From DASPJQ01 sp035299065 (GTDB lineage Bacteria; Bacteroidota; Bacteroidia; Flavobacteriales_D; UBA2798), in the NCBI GenBank assembly GCA_035299065.1, contig DATGXI010000179.1:1-30156 (forward strand): a stretch of DNA of 30,156 bases, written 5' to 3'. Of the stretch, positions 22,702 to 29,784 are shown piece after piece. The stretch's first letter is position 1. Each line of letters begins with the position of its first letter. The notes beneath the pieces were generated by a model. The model saw only the letters and a program-made list of their open reading frames with translations, had not been told where the DNA came from and searched no databases. The translations under genes were made by a program, and so were the position numbers.

Positions 22702-22920
22702 TTATTTTATGCTGCAACCCTGGTAATCCTGCCAGCCAAAATTATAGCTAAGTGACTGGCATGTTGTTTCCGCGTCCTTTTTTTGATCCTCAATAGCTAC
22801 ATTTGTTATTATTGGGTTCCAGTCCTCACCGTTTACAATGCGCCTGCATTCACATTGGTATACTTTCTTGCACGAGGTAAGGCCAGCCAATAGCACTAAG
22901 GAAAAGAGTATTTTTTTCAT
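22702..22920 (-). CDS. Tiny Cys-rich lipoprotein (hypothetical)
   Basis: A 72-residue lipoprotein: signal peptide with lipobox L-T-S-C17, then K-K-V-Y-Q-C-E-C-R-R, a beta-like middle, and D-A-E-T-T-C-Q-S-L with a final Q-G-C-S-I-K. Four Cys beyond the lipid Cys suggest two disulfides. This pattern (C-K-K-x-Y-x-C-x-C ... A-E-x-x-C) is, as I recall it, common among small Bacteroidota lipoproteins of unknown role. It is convergent with the ABC binding-protein gene, 33 bases apart. Upstream lies an imperfect inverted repeat (22938-22964). Confidence 0.75.
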   Translation of the reverse strand: MKKILFSLVLLAGLTSCKKVYQCECRRIVNGEDWNPIITNVAIEDQKKDAETTCQSLSYNFGWQDYQGCSIK

Positions 22921-22937
22921 TCAGTTTGTTCTTAATG

Positions 22938-22964
22938 GTTGTAAAAGTCAGCACTTTTTACGAC
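22938..22964. promoter_or_regulatory. Imperfect inverted repeat GTTGTAAAAGT...ACTTTTTACGAC
   Basis: Two arms of about 11 bases with one mismatch and one bulge, 4-base spacer, 18 bases before the small lipoprotein start. It could be an operator. It lies in the 190-base gap before the next gene, which otherwise shows only AT-rich sequence. Confidence 0.3.
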
Positions 22965-23110
22965 TTAATCAAAAACCCGTTTATTTTACCCGTTTTAAAA
23001 TTGGTTTCCAGTAAATTAAGCAACACTGCGTTTATCATTTTTTTTAGTGTTTTCGTCAAAACTACCGAACAAACGCAACCATTTTACGTAATTTTAGTAA
23101 AGTAAAAGAG

Positions 23111-24166
23111 GTGGCACTCAGGTTATTCATATTATTGGTGTTGGGTTGGCAGGCAGGAAAAGCGGTTAACCCTGATATTCCCCGCCATTACCAGTACCGC
23201 GCCATTGTATTTGAAAACCTGGCTGATGAAATTCTAAATTCAGCTGCAAAACAAAACATAACGCTTTATAAAAATCAAATTCTTCCTGTTATTCAAAATA
23301 ACCTGAATCCTGTTTTGGATGAAGTAATTTTACAATCGGATAATTACGGAGCATGCATTTCTACCGACTACGCCTGCATTGATGCTGAAATAATTCGTTT
23401 AAAAAAATCGTTCCCGGCTAAAATTGAAAACGATTTTTTTAATTTTTATAATTACCAAAAATACATCTGGACAAAAATTTACATTGCTCCAAAACGCGGT
23501 TGGAATTCACTTAATGCCTGGTATCCGCAGTTTATAAAAACCAATTTTAACCTGGAATACGATACCCTTGATGGTGAATGCCTAAATAACTTTTACCTGA
23601 ATACACGTGTTATGTTTTATCGCCTTAAAGAAGAAGTTTATCCCGGGCAAAAACATGTGTCAAAAAGTTTGTTTAATGCGTACTATAACCACTGCGCGTA
23701 TGTACTTAAACAAGGCTCCATCATTTCATATGAATTCACTGCAAAAGCGGCAGAGGTTGACAGCATCATGAACATTGCCTCATCTATTGAAAGCGTGTAT
23801 AAAGAGTCGGCTGTTGACATTGCCAATGTATACATAGCTGCAGCTTTTAACGATAATTTTCCATTGGGTACACCTAAGGAAGACATGATCAACATGTTTA
23901 CCACTTCAAATTACCTGCTTGAAAAAGCGTTAAGTCACCATGAAAGTGGCAAGGTACATTATGCCCTTGGGGCCTTGTATAATAATTTTCTGGTTGATTA
24001 CAGTACCGCCTTTTCGACCCCTGAAAAACTTGAATTATTCGGAAAATCCATTGTACCAACTGATTTGATGGAAAAAGCGGTTGAACACCTGGAGCAAGCC
24101 TGTGCCCTTGACAGCGACTATTGCAACCTTAAAAAGTTCAAAGACAAACGACCAGGCAAGCGCTAG
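23111..24166 (+). CDS. Exported protein of unknown function with TPR-like end
   Basis: A 351-residue product from a GTG start at 23111; a hydrophobic N-terminus (residues 2-18, A-L-R-L-F-I-L-L-V-L-G-W) works as a signal peptide. I recognise no family. Most of it is helical and aromatic (Y-N-Y-Q-K-Y-I-W-T-K). Near the end, G-K-V-H-Y-A-L-G-A-L-Y-N-N-F and E-K-A-V-E-H-L-E-Q-A-C-A-L-D-S-D-Y look like two TPR-style helical units. It is a single gene, 76 bases upstream of the next transcript. No enzyme motif is seen. Confidence 0.7.
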   Translation: MALRLFILLVLGWQAGKAVNPDIPRHYQYRAIVFENLADEILNSAAKQNITLYKNQILPVIQNNLNPVLDEVILQSDNYGACISTDYACIDAEIIRLKKSFPAKIENDFFNFYNYQKYIWTKIYIAPKRGWNSLNAWYPQFIKTNFNLEYDTLDGECLNNFYLNTRVMFYRLKEEVYPGQKHVSKSLFNAYYNHCAYVLKQGSIISYEFTAKAAEVDSIMNIASSIESVYKESAVDIANVYIAAAFNDNFPLGTPKEDMINMFTTSNYLLEKALSHHESGKVHYALGALYNNFLVDYSTAFSTPEKLELFGKSIVPTDLMEKAVEHLEQACALDSDYCNLKKFKDKRPGKR

Positions 24167-24251
24167 TTTGCCATATTTGTTATTTTTCGCCAATTAGGCC
24201 CTTTTACCCCTTATTTTTAGTTACTTTGCTGCCATATTTTCATTGGGTAAA

Positions 24252-24680
24252 GTGAGCGATTCAAAACAATTACGGTATGATAAAGCCTACCTGAAAATGG
24301 CTGCCGAATGGGCGCAACTCTCACATTGCAAACGCAAAAAAGTTGGTTCACTCATTGTAAAAAACGGCATGATCATTTCAGATGGTTATAATGGAACACC
24401 TTCAGGTTTTCCAAATGAATGCGAAGATGTAAATGGAATTACGCAGTGGTATGTATTGCATGCAGAAGCCAATGCACTGCTGAAGGTTTCCAAGTCAACC
24501 AACAGCTCGCATAACGCAACCTTATACATTACACTATCACCTTGCCGTGAGTGCAGCAAATTAATTTTACAGGCAGGAATCACACGGCTTGTTTACCAAA
24601 ATGGTTACAAAGACATATCGGGAATAGATTTTTTAAAAAGTGCAGGCATTGATGTTTTGCAGATAGAGGATTTTAATTAA
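24252..24680 (+). CDS. Deoxycytidylate (dCMP) deaminase
   Basis: A 142-residue zinc deaminase that turns dCMP into dUMP for thymidylate synthesis. Zinc and catalytic residues are clear: V-L-H70-A-E72-A-N-A-L and S-P-C98-R-E-C101-S-K. The segment C-K-R-K-K-V-G-S-L-I-V and I-S-D-G-Y-N-G-T-P-S-G-F-P-N is the dCMP-deaminase type. No ATG fits. I prefer the GTG at 24252; a TTG at 24243 would add three residues. An element TTACTTTGCTGCC lies 24 bases upstream of the GTG and is like the metF/lepA start element. The protease gene starts 7 bases after the stop, so the two form an operon. Confidence 0.93.
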   Translation: MSDSKQLRYDKAYLKMAAEWAQLSHCKRKKVGSLIVKNGMIISDGYNGTPSGFPNECEDVNGITQWYVLHAEANALLKVSKSTNSSHNATLYITLSPCRECSKLILQAGITRLVYQNGYKDISGIDFLKSAGIDVLQIEDFN

Positions 24681-24687
24681 GATTTTT

Positions 24688-26346
24688 ATGAGTTACAATC
24701 AACCAGGCAACCAGTTTAACAAGTTTAACGAAGGAAACAACAACAGGCAGGGTGTAAAACCCTCAGCTTTTTTTCCGTTGTTATTTGCAGCCATGCTTGC
24801 CATAGGTGTTATGCTGGGTTACGCCATTAACCCGGGTTCAGGTTCATCAAGTTTTGACCCAAACGATAAACTGAATAGTGTCATAAGCCTCATACGAAAA
24901 GAATATGTAGATAAGGTAGATGCCGAAGACCTTACCAACAAAGCCATTGAAGGCATGCTTAAAGACCTTGATCCGCACTCGGTATATTTATCGCCAAAAC
25001 TGGTGAAGGAAACCAATGAGGAACTGGCTGGACAGTTTGGAGGCGTAGGTATACAATTTATTATTTATAATGATACTCTTTCGGTTTCTCATACGGTAAA
25101 AAAAGGGCCGGCCGAGAAAAAAGGAATACAGGCTTTTGACCGTATTCTAATGGTTGGCAAGAAAAAATTTACGGGTAAAAAAATAACCAATGAACAGGTG
25201 TTTGAAGCCTTACGAGGTGAAGTAGGCACGCCTGTAACACTTAAAGTGTATCGCCCTTCAACCGGCAAAACATTTGAAGCAAAAGTAGTGCGTGGTGTAA
25301 TACCTGTACCAAGCGTTGACTGCGCCATTATGTTGTCACAAAACGTTGGAATGATTCGCATTTCACAATTTGGCGAAAATACGTTTGCCGACTTCCTGAA
25401 TGAAGCACGTAAACTCAAAGACATGGGCATGAAAAAACTCATTCTTGATTTACGTGACAATGGTGGTGGTTACCTTGAACAGGCCCAAAACATTGCCGAC
25501 CAGTTTTTAAAAGACCGTGTTAAAATTGTTTACACAAAAGGGCATAACCAGGGGCGCCAAGATTACCTTGCCTCGGCAACCGGGGAATTGGAAGATATGC
25601 CTTTGGTGGTTTTAGTGAACCACAATAGTGCTTCGGCAAGCGAAATTGTGGCCGGTGCCATACAGGACAATGACCGCGGTGCTATTGTTGGGCGCAGAAC
25701 GTTTGGAAAAGGATTGGTTCAACAACAATTTGGTCCATTTGATGATGGAAGCGCTTTGCGTTTAACTGTGAGCCGTTACTACACCCCAAGCGGACGATGC
25801 ATTCAAAAACCATACGGAAACGGAATTGATTATTACCACGAAAGCATTGACCGTTTTGAAAACGATGAGTTTTATAAACCTGACAGTTCAAAATGTGTTG
25901 ACTCATTAAAATGTTTGACAATAAACAAAAAACGCAAAGTATACGGTGGTGGTGGCATTATGCCCGATGTATTTGTTCCACTGGACACTTCGTTTAACAC
26001 CTTGTTTTATGCACGTGTAAGCCATCCTGAAAAAAACATCATCAATGCATTTGCTTTCCAATATGTTGAAAGGAATAAAAGCCGTTTAAGCGATTTCAAA
26101 ACCACCACAAAATTCAATGTAAGCTTTATTGTTGACGAAAGTCTTTGGAGCGCATTCAAGGAATATGCCTCCTCAAAAGGTGTTAAACCCGATAATGAAG
26201 CTGATGAAATGCGTGCAAAACGGTGGATAAGCGTACTAATCAAAGCTGAAATTGGCCGCCTCACGTTTAATAATGAAGGGTATTACCTAATTCGAATGAT
26301 AAATGATACCGAAGTTAAGCGCTCAATGAACAGTTTTTGGAACTAA
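24688..26346 (+). CDS. S41 C-terminal processing peptidase (CtpA/Prc family)
   Basis: A 552-residue periplasmic serine protease. It has an N-terminal membrane anchor (about 27-47), a PDZ domain (about 110-200, with G-G-V-G-I-Q-F and G-P-A-E-K-K-G-I-Q-A-F-D-R-I-L), and an S41 catalytic domain. The dyad is expected at Ser316 in N-H-N-S-A-S-A-S-E-I and Lys341 in T-F-G-K-G-L-V-Q-Q. A C-terminal region of about 150 residues follows, as in longer Bacteroidota forms. It trims or degrades periplasmic proteins from their C-termini. It follows the dCMP deaminase by 7 bases; the pairing has no obvious functional meaning. Confidence 0.96.
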   Translation: MSYNQPGNQFNKFNEGNNNRQGVKPSAFFPLLFAAMLAIGVMLGYAINPGSGSSSFDPNDKLNSVISLIRKEYVDKVDAEDLTNKAIEGMLKDLDPHSVYLSPKLVKETNEELAGQFGGVGIQFIIYNDTLSVSHTVKKGPAEKKGIQAFDRILMVGKKKFTGKKITNEQVFEALRGEVGTPVTLKVYRPSTGKTFEAKVVRGVIPVPSVDCAIMLSQNVGMIRISQFGENTFADFLNEARKLKDMGMKKLILDLRDNGGGYLEQAQNIADQFLKDRVKIVYTKGHNQGRQDYLASATGELEDMPLVVLVNHNSASASEIVAGAIQDNDRGAIVGRRTFGKGLVQQQFGPFDDGSALRLTVSRYYTPSGRCIQKPYGNGIDYYHESIDRFENDEFYKPDSSKCVDSLKCLTINKKRKVYGGGGIMPDVFVPLDTSFNTLFYARVSHPEKNIINAFAFQYVERNKSRLSDFKTTTKFNVSFIVDESLWSAFKEYASSKGVKPDNEADEMRAKRWISVLIKAEIGRLTFNNEGYYLIRMINDTEVKRSMNSFWN

Positions 26347-26384
26347 ATTGATGTGGGGTTCGTAAAAGACAAAAAACCTGTCCT

Positions 26385-26792
26385 ATGAACCCTTACTTTG
26401 ATAACTTAATTTATTTTCTGCAGCACCCTCCTGTTTGGTTTATTGTTATTGCCTGCATTACCGCTTTTATAACAATTGTGGCCCAAATGGCGTTGTTTGA
26501 GAAATGTCACCGTGAATGGTGGGCGGCCCTTATACCCGGGTACAACATTGTTGTTTTCCTGCAAATTCTTGGCAGGCCTTCATGGCAAATACTTTACTTC
26601 TTAATACCTCTCTACAACATTTTTTTTGGTTTTAAGTTGCTTATTGAAATTTGCCAATGCCTTGGACAAACAAAAACATCAGATTATGTGCTGGCGGTTT
26701 TGCTAACCGGTTTGTATGTTTTTCACCTGGCCATGTCAGAAGACATTAAATACCACGGACCTATTCATCAAACCATAAAAAAAGCGGCCTGA
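26385..26792 (+). CDS. DUF5684 family membrane protein
   Basis: A 135-residue protein with three or four transmembrane segments (about 17-36, 47-62, 66-86, 101-114). Family pattern: F-E-K-C-H-R-E-W-W-A-A-L-I-P-G-Y-N-I-V-V-F-L-Q-I-L-G-R-P-S-W-Q-I (split here in two parts), then L-I-P-L-Y-N-I-F-F-G-F-K. A similar segment precedes signal peptidase I in some Bacteroidota. Function unknown. The last codons (K-K-A-A-stop) lie inside the hairpin that terminates the opposite-strand gene. It begins 38 bases after the protease stop and could be in the same transcript. Confidence 0.85.
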   Translation: MNPYFDNLIYFLQHPPVWFIVIACITAFITIVAQMALFEKCHREWWAALIPGYNIVVFLQILGRPSWQILYFLIPLYNIFFGFKLLIEICQCLGQTKTSDYVLAVLLTGLYVFHLAMSEDIKYHGPIHQTIKKAA

Positions 26793-26801
26793 AGCCGCTT
26801 T
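26774..26801 (-). terminator. Terminator of the copper/heme T9SS gene, inside the neighbour's coding end
   Basis: AAAGCGGC (26801-26794 on the minus strand), a 5-base loop and GCCGCTTT (26788-26781), followed by four more Ts on the minus strand. It lies 24 bases after the stop of the minus-strand gene. On the plus strand the T-run is short, so it acts mainly leftward. The plus-strand DUF5684 stop codon (26790-26792) falls in the loop. Confidence 0.88.
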
Positions 26802-26824
26802 AATAATATCTATATTCTGGATTT

Positions 26825-28393
26825 TTACTTACCTGAAATCAGGATAAGTTTACCTGTTGAAACCGTTTCATTTGTTCGTATGGTATAAAAGTATGTACCG
26901 TTGTTTAACTTCTGACCAAAATTGTTTTTACCGTCCCAGTTTATTTCGTGACTGCCTTCAGTTTCAAAAGCATTTTGCAGTGTGCGAATCAACTTTCCGG
27001 TTACTGAAACTATTTCAATATTCACCATGGTTGAATGTGCAAGATTGTACGTGATATTAACGGTGTTGTTAAACGGATTTGGATAAGCAAATGAGTTCAT
27101 GGGGTTATACACCGGTGCATAAATTTCATTTACACCGATTAATAGCGGATCATTTTCAAGAAGAGAGTCAATGTCTATTAACTCATCACCTGCCTGGTAA
27201 TCGATCCACTGGAACGAGTCAAAAAGCATTTCATCGGTTGTACTGGTGCCCGCATATACATGTATAGGTGGTGAGCTTGGATTGAATGGATTTGCAGTGG
27301 TATTATCAAAAACGTGGGTTCCTTTAAACCTGTAGCCAGCCGGAACTTTTACCATATTTTTGAATGTATAATAGCCCTGCCAGTTAAAATCCCAGTTATT
27401 GATACGTATGAGTGGAATTGTATCAGTACCCATATACGCATAATTCACAATGTCAGTAGCCAGTTTATGTGAGTGAGGAAATGTTGCAAAAACCGACAAA
27501 TTGTTGGGCAATACTCCTGACTGTGCGCTAAACGTTTGAACTGTATTTGGGGGAATATTCAGCAACCAGTTTTGAATAGGTGTTTCAACATGCACGGGCC
27601 TTACACCGGGTTCGCCTGGCGGATAAAAATACAGCCGTATGCGTGTACTGTCAAGCTGGCCATCGCTTCCCATAGGGTAATGCAATTGTAAAATAATATT
27701 TGAACCTGCTTTTAATTTAATTCCCATTTTTAAGATGGATGAGTTTGGAAAAACGGTTGGTTGAGCACCAGGTGCAAACCCTCCTAAAGCAACTTCACCC
27801 GGAATAGAATAACATGTTCCCGAAAGATCGCTTACTACCGTTCCTGTGGTGTCAACATTTACTAAAACATGGTGAACAATTTGATGATTACCCGGAACTA
27901 CTTCGTAAGCACGTACAATGCGATCGGCAGTAAGACCTGTTGGCAATGAAAAACAAACATAACTGTCATCCGAAACCGCATTGCTAGTAAATGTTGGTAT
28001 TTGCAATTCAAGATCAGGCGTACCGCTTAAATGATACTCAGAATACGTTGGAGGCGGAGGTGCCAATGTTGTATCGCCCATAAGAGCTCCACCGGTTATC
28101 CAGTCAAGTATTAACTGACGTGCTGCTACGGCCATTACATTTTCATGGGTAAAGCGGGAGTATGTTGTATCGGGCAACCATGGCGGCATGTAACCACTTG
28201 TTAAATGGGTTTGAATATTGGTAAGGTTTGCCGCAACGGCTGAGTAGGTAAGCAATGACGGGCCATGGCTGTTGGTATTATGGCAATGTCCGCAATTGTT
28301 GTGAAAGGTCTGGGCAACGTCAGAGTAGTAAATCTGAGCCGAACTTACCTTTGAAAAAATAAGTGCCGTTAACACGAGTAAAAATTTATTCAT
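26825..28393 (-). CDS. Secreted cytochrome c / PHM-like copper monooxygenase with T9SS tail
   Basis: A 522-residue extracellular protein. Order: signal peptide (1-19), cytochrome c-like segment with C34-G-H-C37-H38 and Y-M69-P-P-W as a possible axial Met, a domain like the copper type II ascorbate-dependent monooxygenases (about 125-410), and a type IX secretion sorting tail (about 435-522, starting F-A-Y-P-N-P-F and ending K-L-I-L-I-S-G-K). All six copper ligands known from peptidylglycine hydroxylating monooxygenase have a counterpart: H174-H175 in I-V-H-H-V-L-V, H238 in L-H-Y-P, H307-S-H309 and M389 in T-D-E-M. So both copper sites appear intact. It likely oxidises an extracellular substrate; which one is unknown. 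A single gene with its own terminator. Planctomycete-type cytochrome/PHM fusions are the nearest relatives I know. Confidence 0.88.
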   Translation of the reverse strand: MNKFLLVLTALIFSKVSSAQIYYSDVAQTFHNNCGHCHNTNSHGPSLLTYSAVAANLTNIQTHLTSGYMPPWLPDTTYSRFTHENVMAVAARQLILDWITGGALMGDTTLAPPPPTYSEYHLSGTPDLELQIPTFTSNAVSDDSYVCFSLPTGLTADRIVRAYEVVPGNHQIVHHVLVNVDTTGTVVSDLSGTCYSIPGEVALGGFAPGAQPTVFPNSSILKMGIKLKAGSNIILQLHYPMGSDGQLDSTRIRLYFYPPGEPGVRPVHVETPIQNWLLNIPPNTVQTFSAQSGVLPNNLSVFATFPHSHKLATDIVNYAYMGTDTIPLIRINNWDFNWQGYYTFKNMVKVPAGYRFKGTHVFDNTTANPFNPSSPPIHVYAGTSTTDEMLFDSFQWIDYQAGDELIDIDSLLENDPLLIGVNEIYAPVYNPMNSFAYPNPFNNTVNITYNLAHSTMVNIEIVSVTGKLIRTLQNAFETEGSHEINWDGKNNFGQKLNNGTYFYTIRTNETVSTGKLILISGK

Positions 28394-28532
28394 AGCTGTT
28401 GGTTTTTGAAACGAAAGAATGAGTCAAATTTAGGTAATTTTTTTTGATGGCAAAAACCATTGGTCCCAATAATTAAAGACTTAAACCTTTAAGCAGTGTC
28501 ATTCTTAACAATAACAAATAGAAAAGGCATAA

Positions 28533-28557
28533 AAAAAGCGGCAACAAGCCGCTTTTT
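28533..28557. terminator. Bidirectional hairpin terminator
   Basis: AAAAAGCGGC, 5-base loop AACAA, GCCGCTTTTT: a perfect 10-bp stem with T-runs on both strands. It lies directly after the stop of the minus-strand coiled-coil gene. Confidence 0.9.
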
Positions 28558-28558
28558 C

Positions 28559-28858
28559 TTATTTGATAAGTTTTTTCAGACGATCAACCTCTTTTGACAT
28601 GTCCTTGTTTTTTTCTTTCAGGTCACGGTTTTCATCGTGCAGGTTTTCTTTTTGTTCCCAGTACGTTTTTGCACGTTTTGCCTGTTCTTCTTTTTGGCGC
28701 TCCATGTATTCGTATTTTTCCTGTAGACTTTCTAATTTCCTGCGTAAGATGTCGTTTTCGTTTCTCGCCTCGTCCAGTTCTGCCTTAACTGATTCAAATG
28801 TCTCAATCTTTTCCTTTGTCGGCCTGGCCCCTATAATCTTGTAATTATTCCTTGACAT
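28559..28858 (-). CDS. Cytoplasmic coiled-coil protein (hypothetical)
   Basis: A 99-residue protein without a signal peptide. A short N-terminal stretch M-S-R-N-N-Y-K-I-I-G-A-R-P-T is followed by one continuous coiled coil of heptads (L-x-x-x-x-E-K-Y-E-Y-M, E-N-R-D-L-K-E-K-N) to the C-terminus K-K-L-I-K. No named family is recognised. It lies on the same strand after rpmH, but the rpmH hairpin terminator (28901-28927) separates them. The protein-level order and the terminator support a real gene; the open frame on the other strand is a shadow of it. Confidence 0.75.
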   Translation of the reverse strand: MSRNNYKIIGARPTKEKIETFESVKAELDEARNENDILRRKLESLQEKYEYMERQKEEQAKRAKTYWEQKENLHDENRDLKEKNKDMSKEVDRLKKLIK

Positions 28859-28900
28859 AAATTTCTCTTAACTTGCTTTTTTTGGTTGCTACACAAAAAT

Positions 28901-28927
28901 AAAAAAGGGCTGCAAAGTGCAACCCTT
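28901..28927 (-). terminator. Terminator of rpmH
   Basis: On the minus strand AAGGG-T-TGCA (28927-28918), 3-base loop and TGCA-G-CCCTT (28914-28905) form a stem with one internal mismatch, then a T-run. It lies 27 bases after the rpmH stop. Confidence 0.8.
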
Positions 28928-28953
28928 AAATAATGTAAATGTTAATAAATATA

Positions 28954-29112
28954 CTATCTTTTATGGCGCTTTTCGTCTGAAACTGTAAGTTTCTTACGGC
29001 CCTTTTTTCTACGGGCTGCCAATACTCTTTTACCATTCTTGGTTTCCATACGTTCACGAAAACCGTGCTTGTTTTTTCTCTTGCGTAACGATGGTTGGAA
29101 TGTTCTTAACAT
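28954..29112 (-). CDS. rpmH: 50S ribosomal protein L34
   Basis: A 52-residue basic protein. The translation opens M-L-R-T-F-Q-P-S and continues with L-R-K-R-K-N-K-H-G-F-R-E-R-M, then N-G-K-R-V-L-A-A-R-R-K-K-G-R-K-K-L-T-V-S, all signature for L34. It extends a little beyond the usual end with D-E-K-R-H-K-R, as in related bacteria of this phylum. It is a large-subunit protein near the exit-tunnel side. In many genomes rpmH sits with rnpA near the replication origin, but here no rnpA, dnaA or yidC is adjacent. It has its own promoter and terminator. Confidence 0.97.
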   Translation of the reverse strand: MLRTFQPSLRKRKNKHGFRERMETKNGKRVLAARRKKGRKKLTVSDEKRHKR

Positions 29113-29152
29113 AACTATCTTGTTTTAATTCTTTTTACCTAATAGCGGGGCG

Positions 29153-29160
29153 CAAAGATA
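29153..29160 (-). promoter_or_regulatory. -7 box TATCTTTG of rpmH
   Basis: An exact TAnnTTTG match on the minus strand, 40 bases before the rpmH ATG. No -33 TTG at the usual distance. Confidence 0.5.
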
Positions 29161-29267
29161 CTATTTTTTTTGTGTGTTGCTGGCTTTGCTCAATTTTATT
29201 CGTTTTCCAATGCAATGATTTTTCTAAATTATTTTTATTTATTGACAATCAAATGCTTACAAACGAG

Positions 29268-29777
29268 CTATTTGGTGATTTTAAATGATGAAATAAATGA
29301 CTGGTCGCTCTTGGAAACTGCACTTCCAACTTTAAGAATACCAACCTGGTAGAGTCGATTTTTAGCCAATATGAGCTTATAACTGGTAAAATAGGTATCG
29401 CCCGAAGCCGTAAAATCAATGCAGGGGTAATTCTGGAATTTTCCTTCTTTCTCAGTATCAATCTTTGCCTGGAAATTGGTTACAACTCCATCTCTTGAGC
29501 CCCTTAAAACCACGTAAGAATCGGCTCCTTCCATTAATTTCTCATCATAATCGCTATAAGCAACCATATAAACCTTGGTTTCGCTTACCTCGGCCATGAA
29601 TGAGTACATTTTTATATTTCCCACATCGGTTGGTACGTCCTGCACGTCTTCAGCCGGTTTTTTTGGAAACATAACAGAAAACTTACCAGTAGCCGACTTA
29701 AACGGAGCTTGCAGCAAACCCATGCTCACCAAGGCAAGAGCGGGCACAATACACATTAAAAATCTAATTTTTCTCAT
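29268..29777 (-). CDS. Secreted PsbP-like protein (hypothetical)
   Basis: A 169-residue exported protein. I start it at ATG 29777 because M-R-K-I-R-F-L-M-C-I begins a signal peptide; an earlier frame opening at 29798 overlaps the end of the upstream hydrolase gene. After the signal the protein has the pattern G-K-F-S-V-M-F-P-K-K-P, then Y-M-V-A-Y-S-D-Y, A-D-S-Y-V-V-L-R-G-S-R-D-G-V and N-R-L-Y-Q-V-G-I-L. This is the general PsbP-like beta fold seen in many secreted bacterial proteins. Function unknown. It starts 7 bases after the hydrolase stop, so the two share a transcript. Confidence 0.75.
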   Translation of the reverse strand: MRKIRFLMCIVPALALVSMGLLQAPFKSATGKFSVMFPKKPAEDVQDVPTDVGNIKMYSFMAEVSETKVYMVAYSDYDEKLMEGADSYVVLRGSRDGVVTNFQAKIDTEKEGKFQNYPCIDFTASGDTYFTSYKLILAKNRLYQVGILKVGSAVSKSDQSFISSFKITK

Positions 29778-29784
29778 AGTTGGG

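Noticed and set aside
28563..28844. Plus-strand open frame of 93 codons opposite the coiled-coil gene
   Set aside because: Ser/Phe-rich complement of a charged coiled coil; no supporting signals.
29170..29352. Plus-strand open frame of 60 codons upstream of rpmH
   Set aside because: It overlaps the end of the PsbP-like gene in antisense and has no recognisable features.
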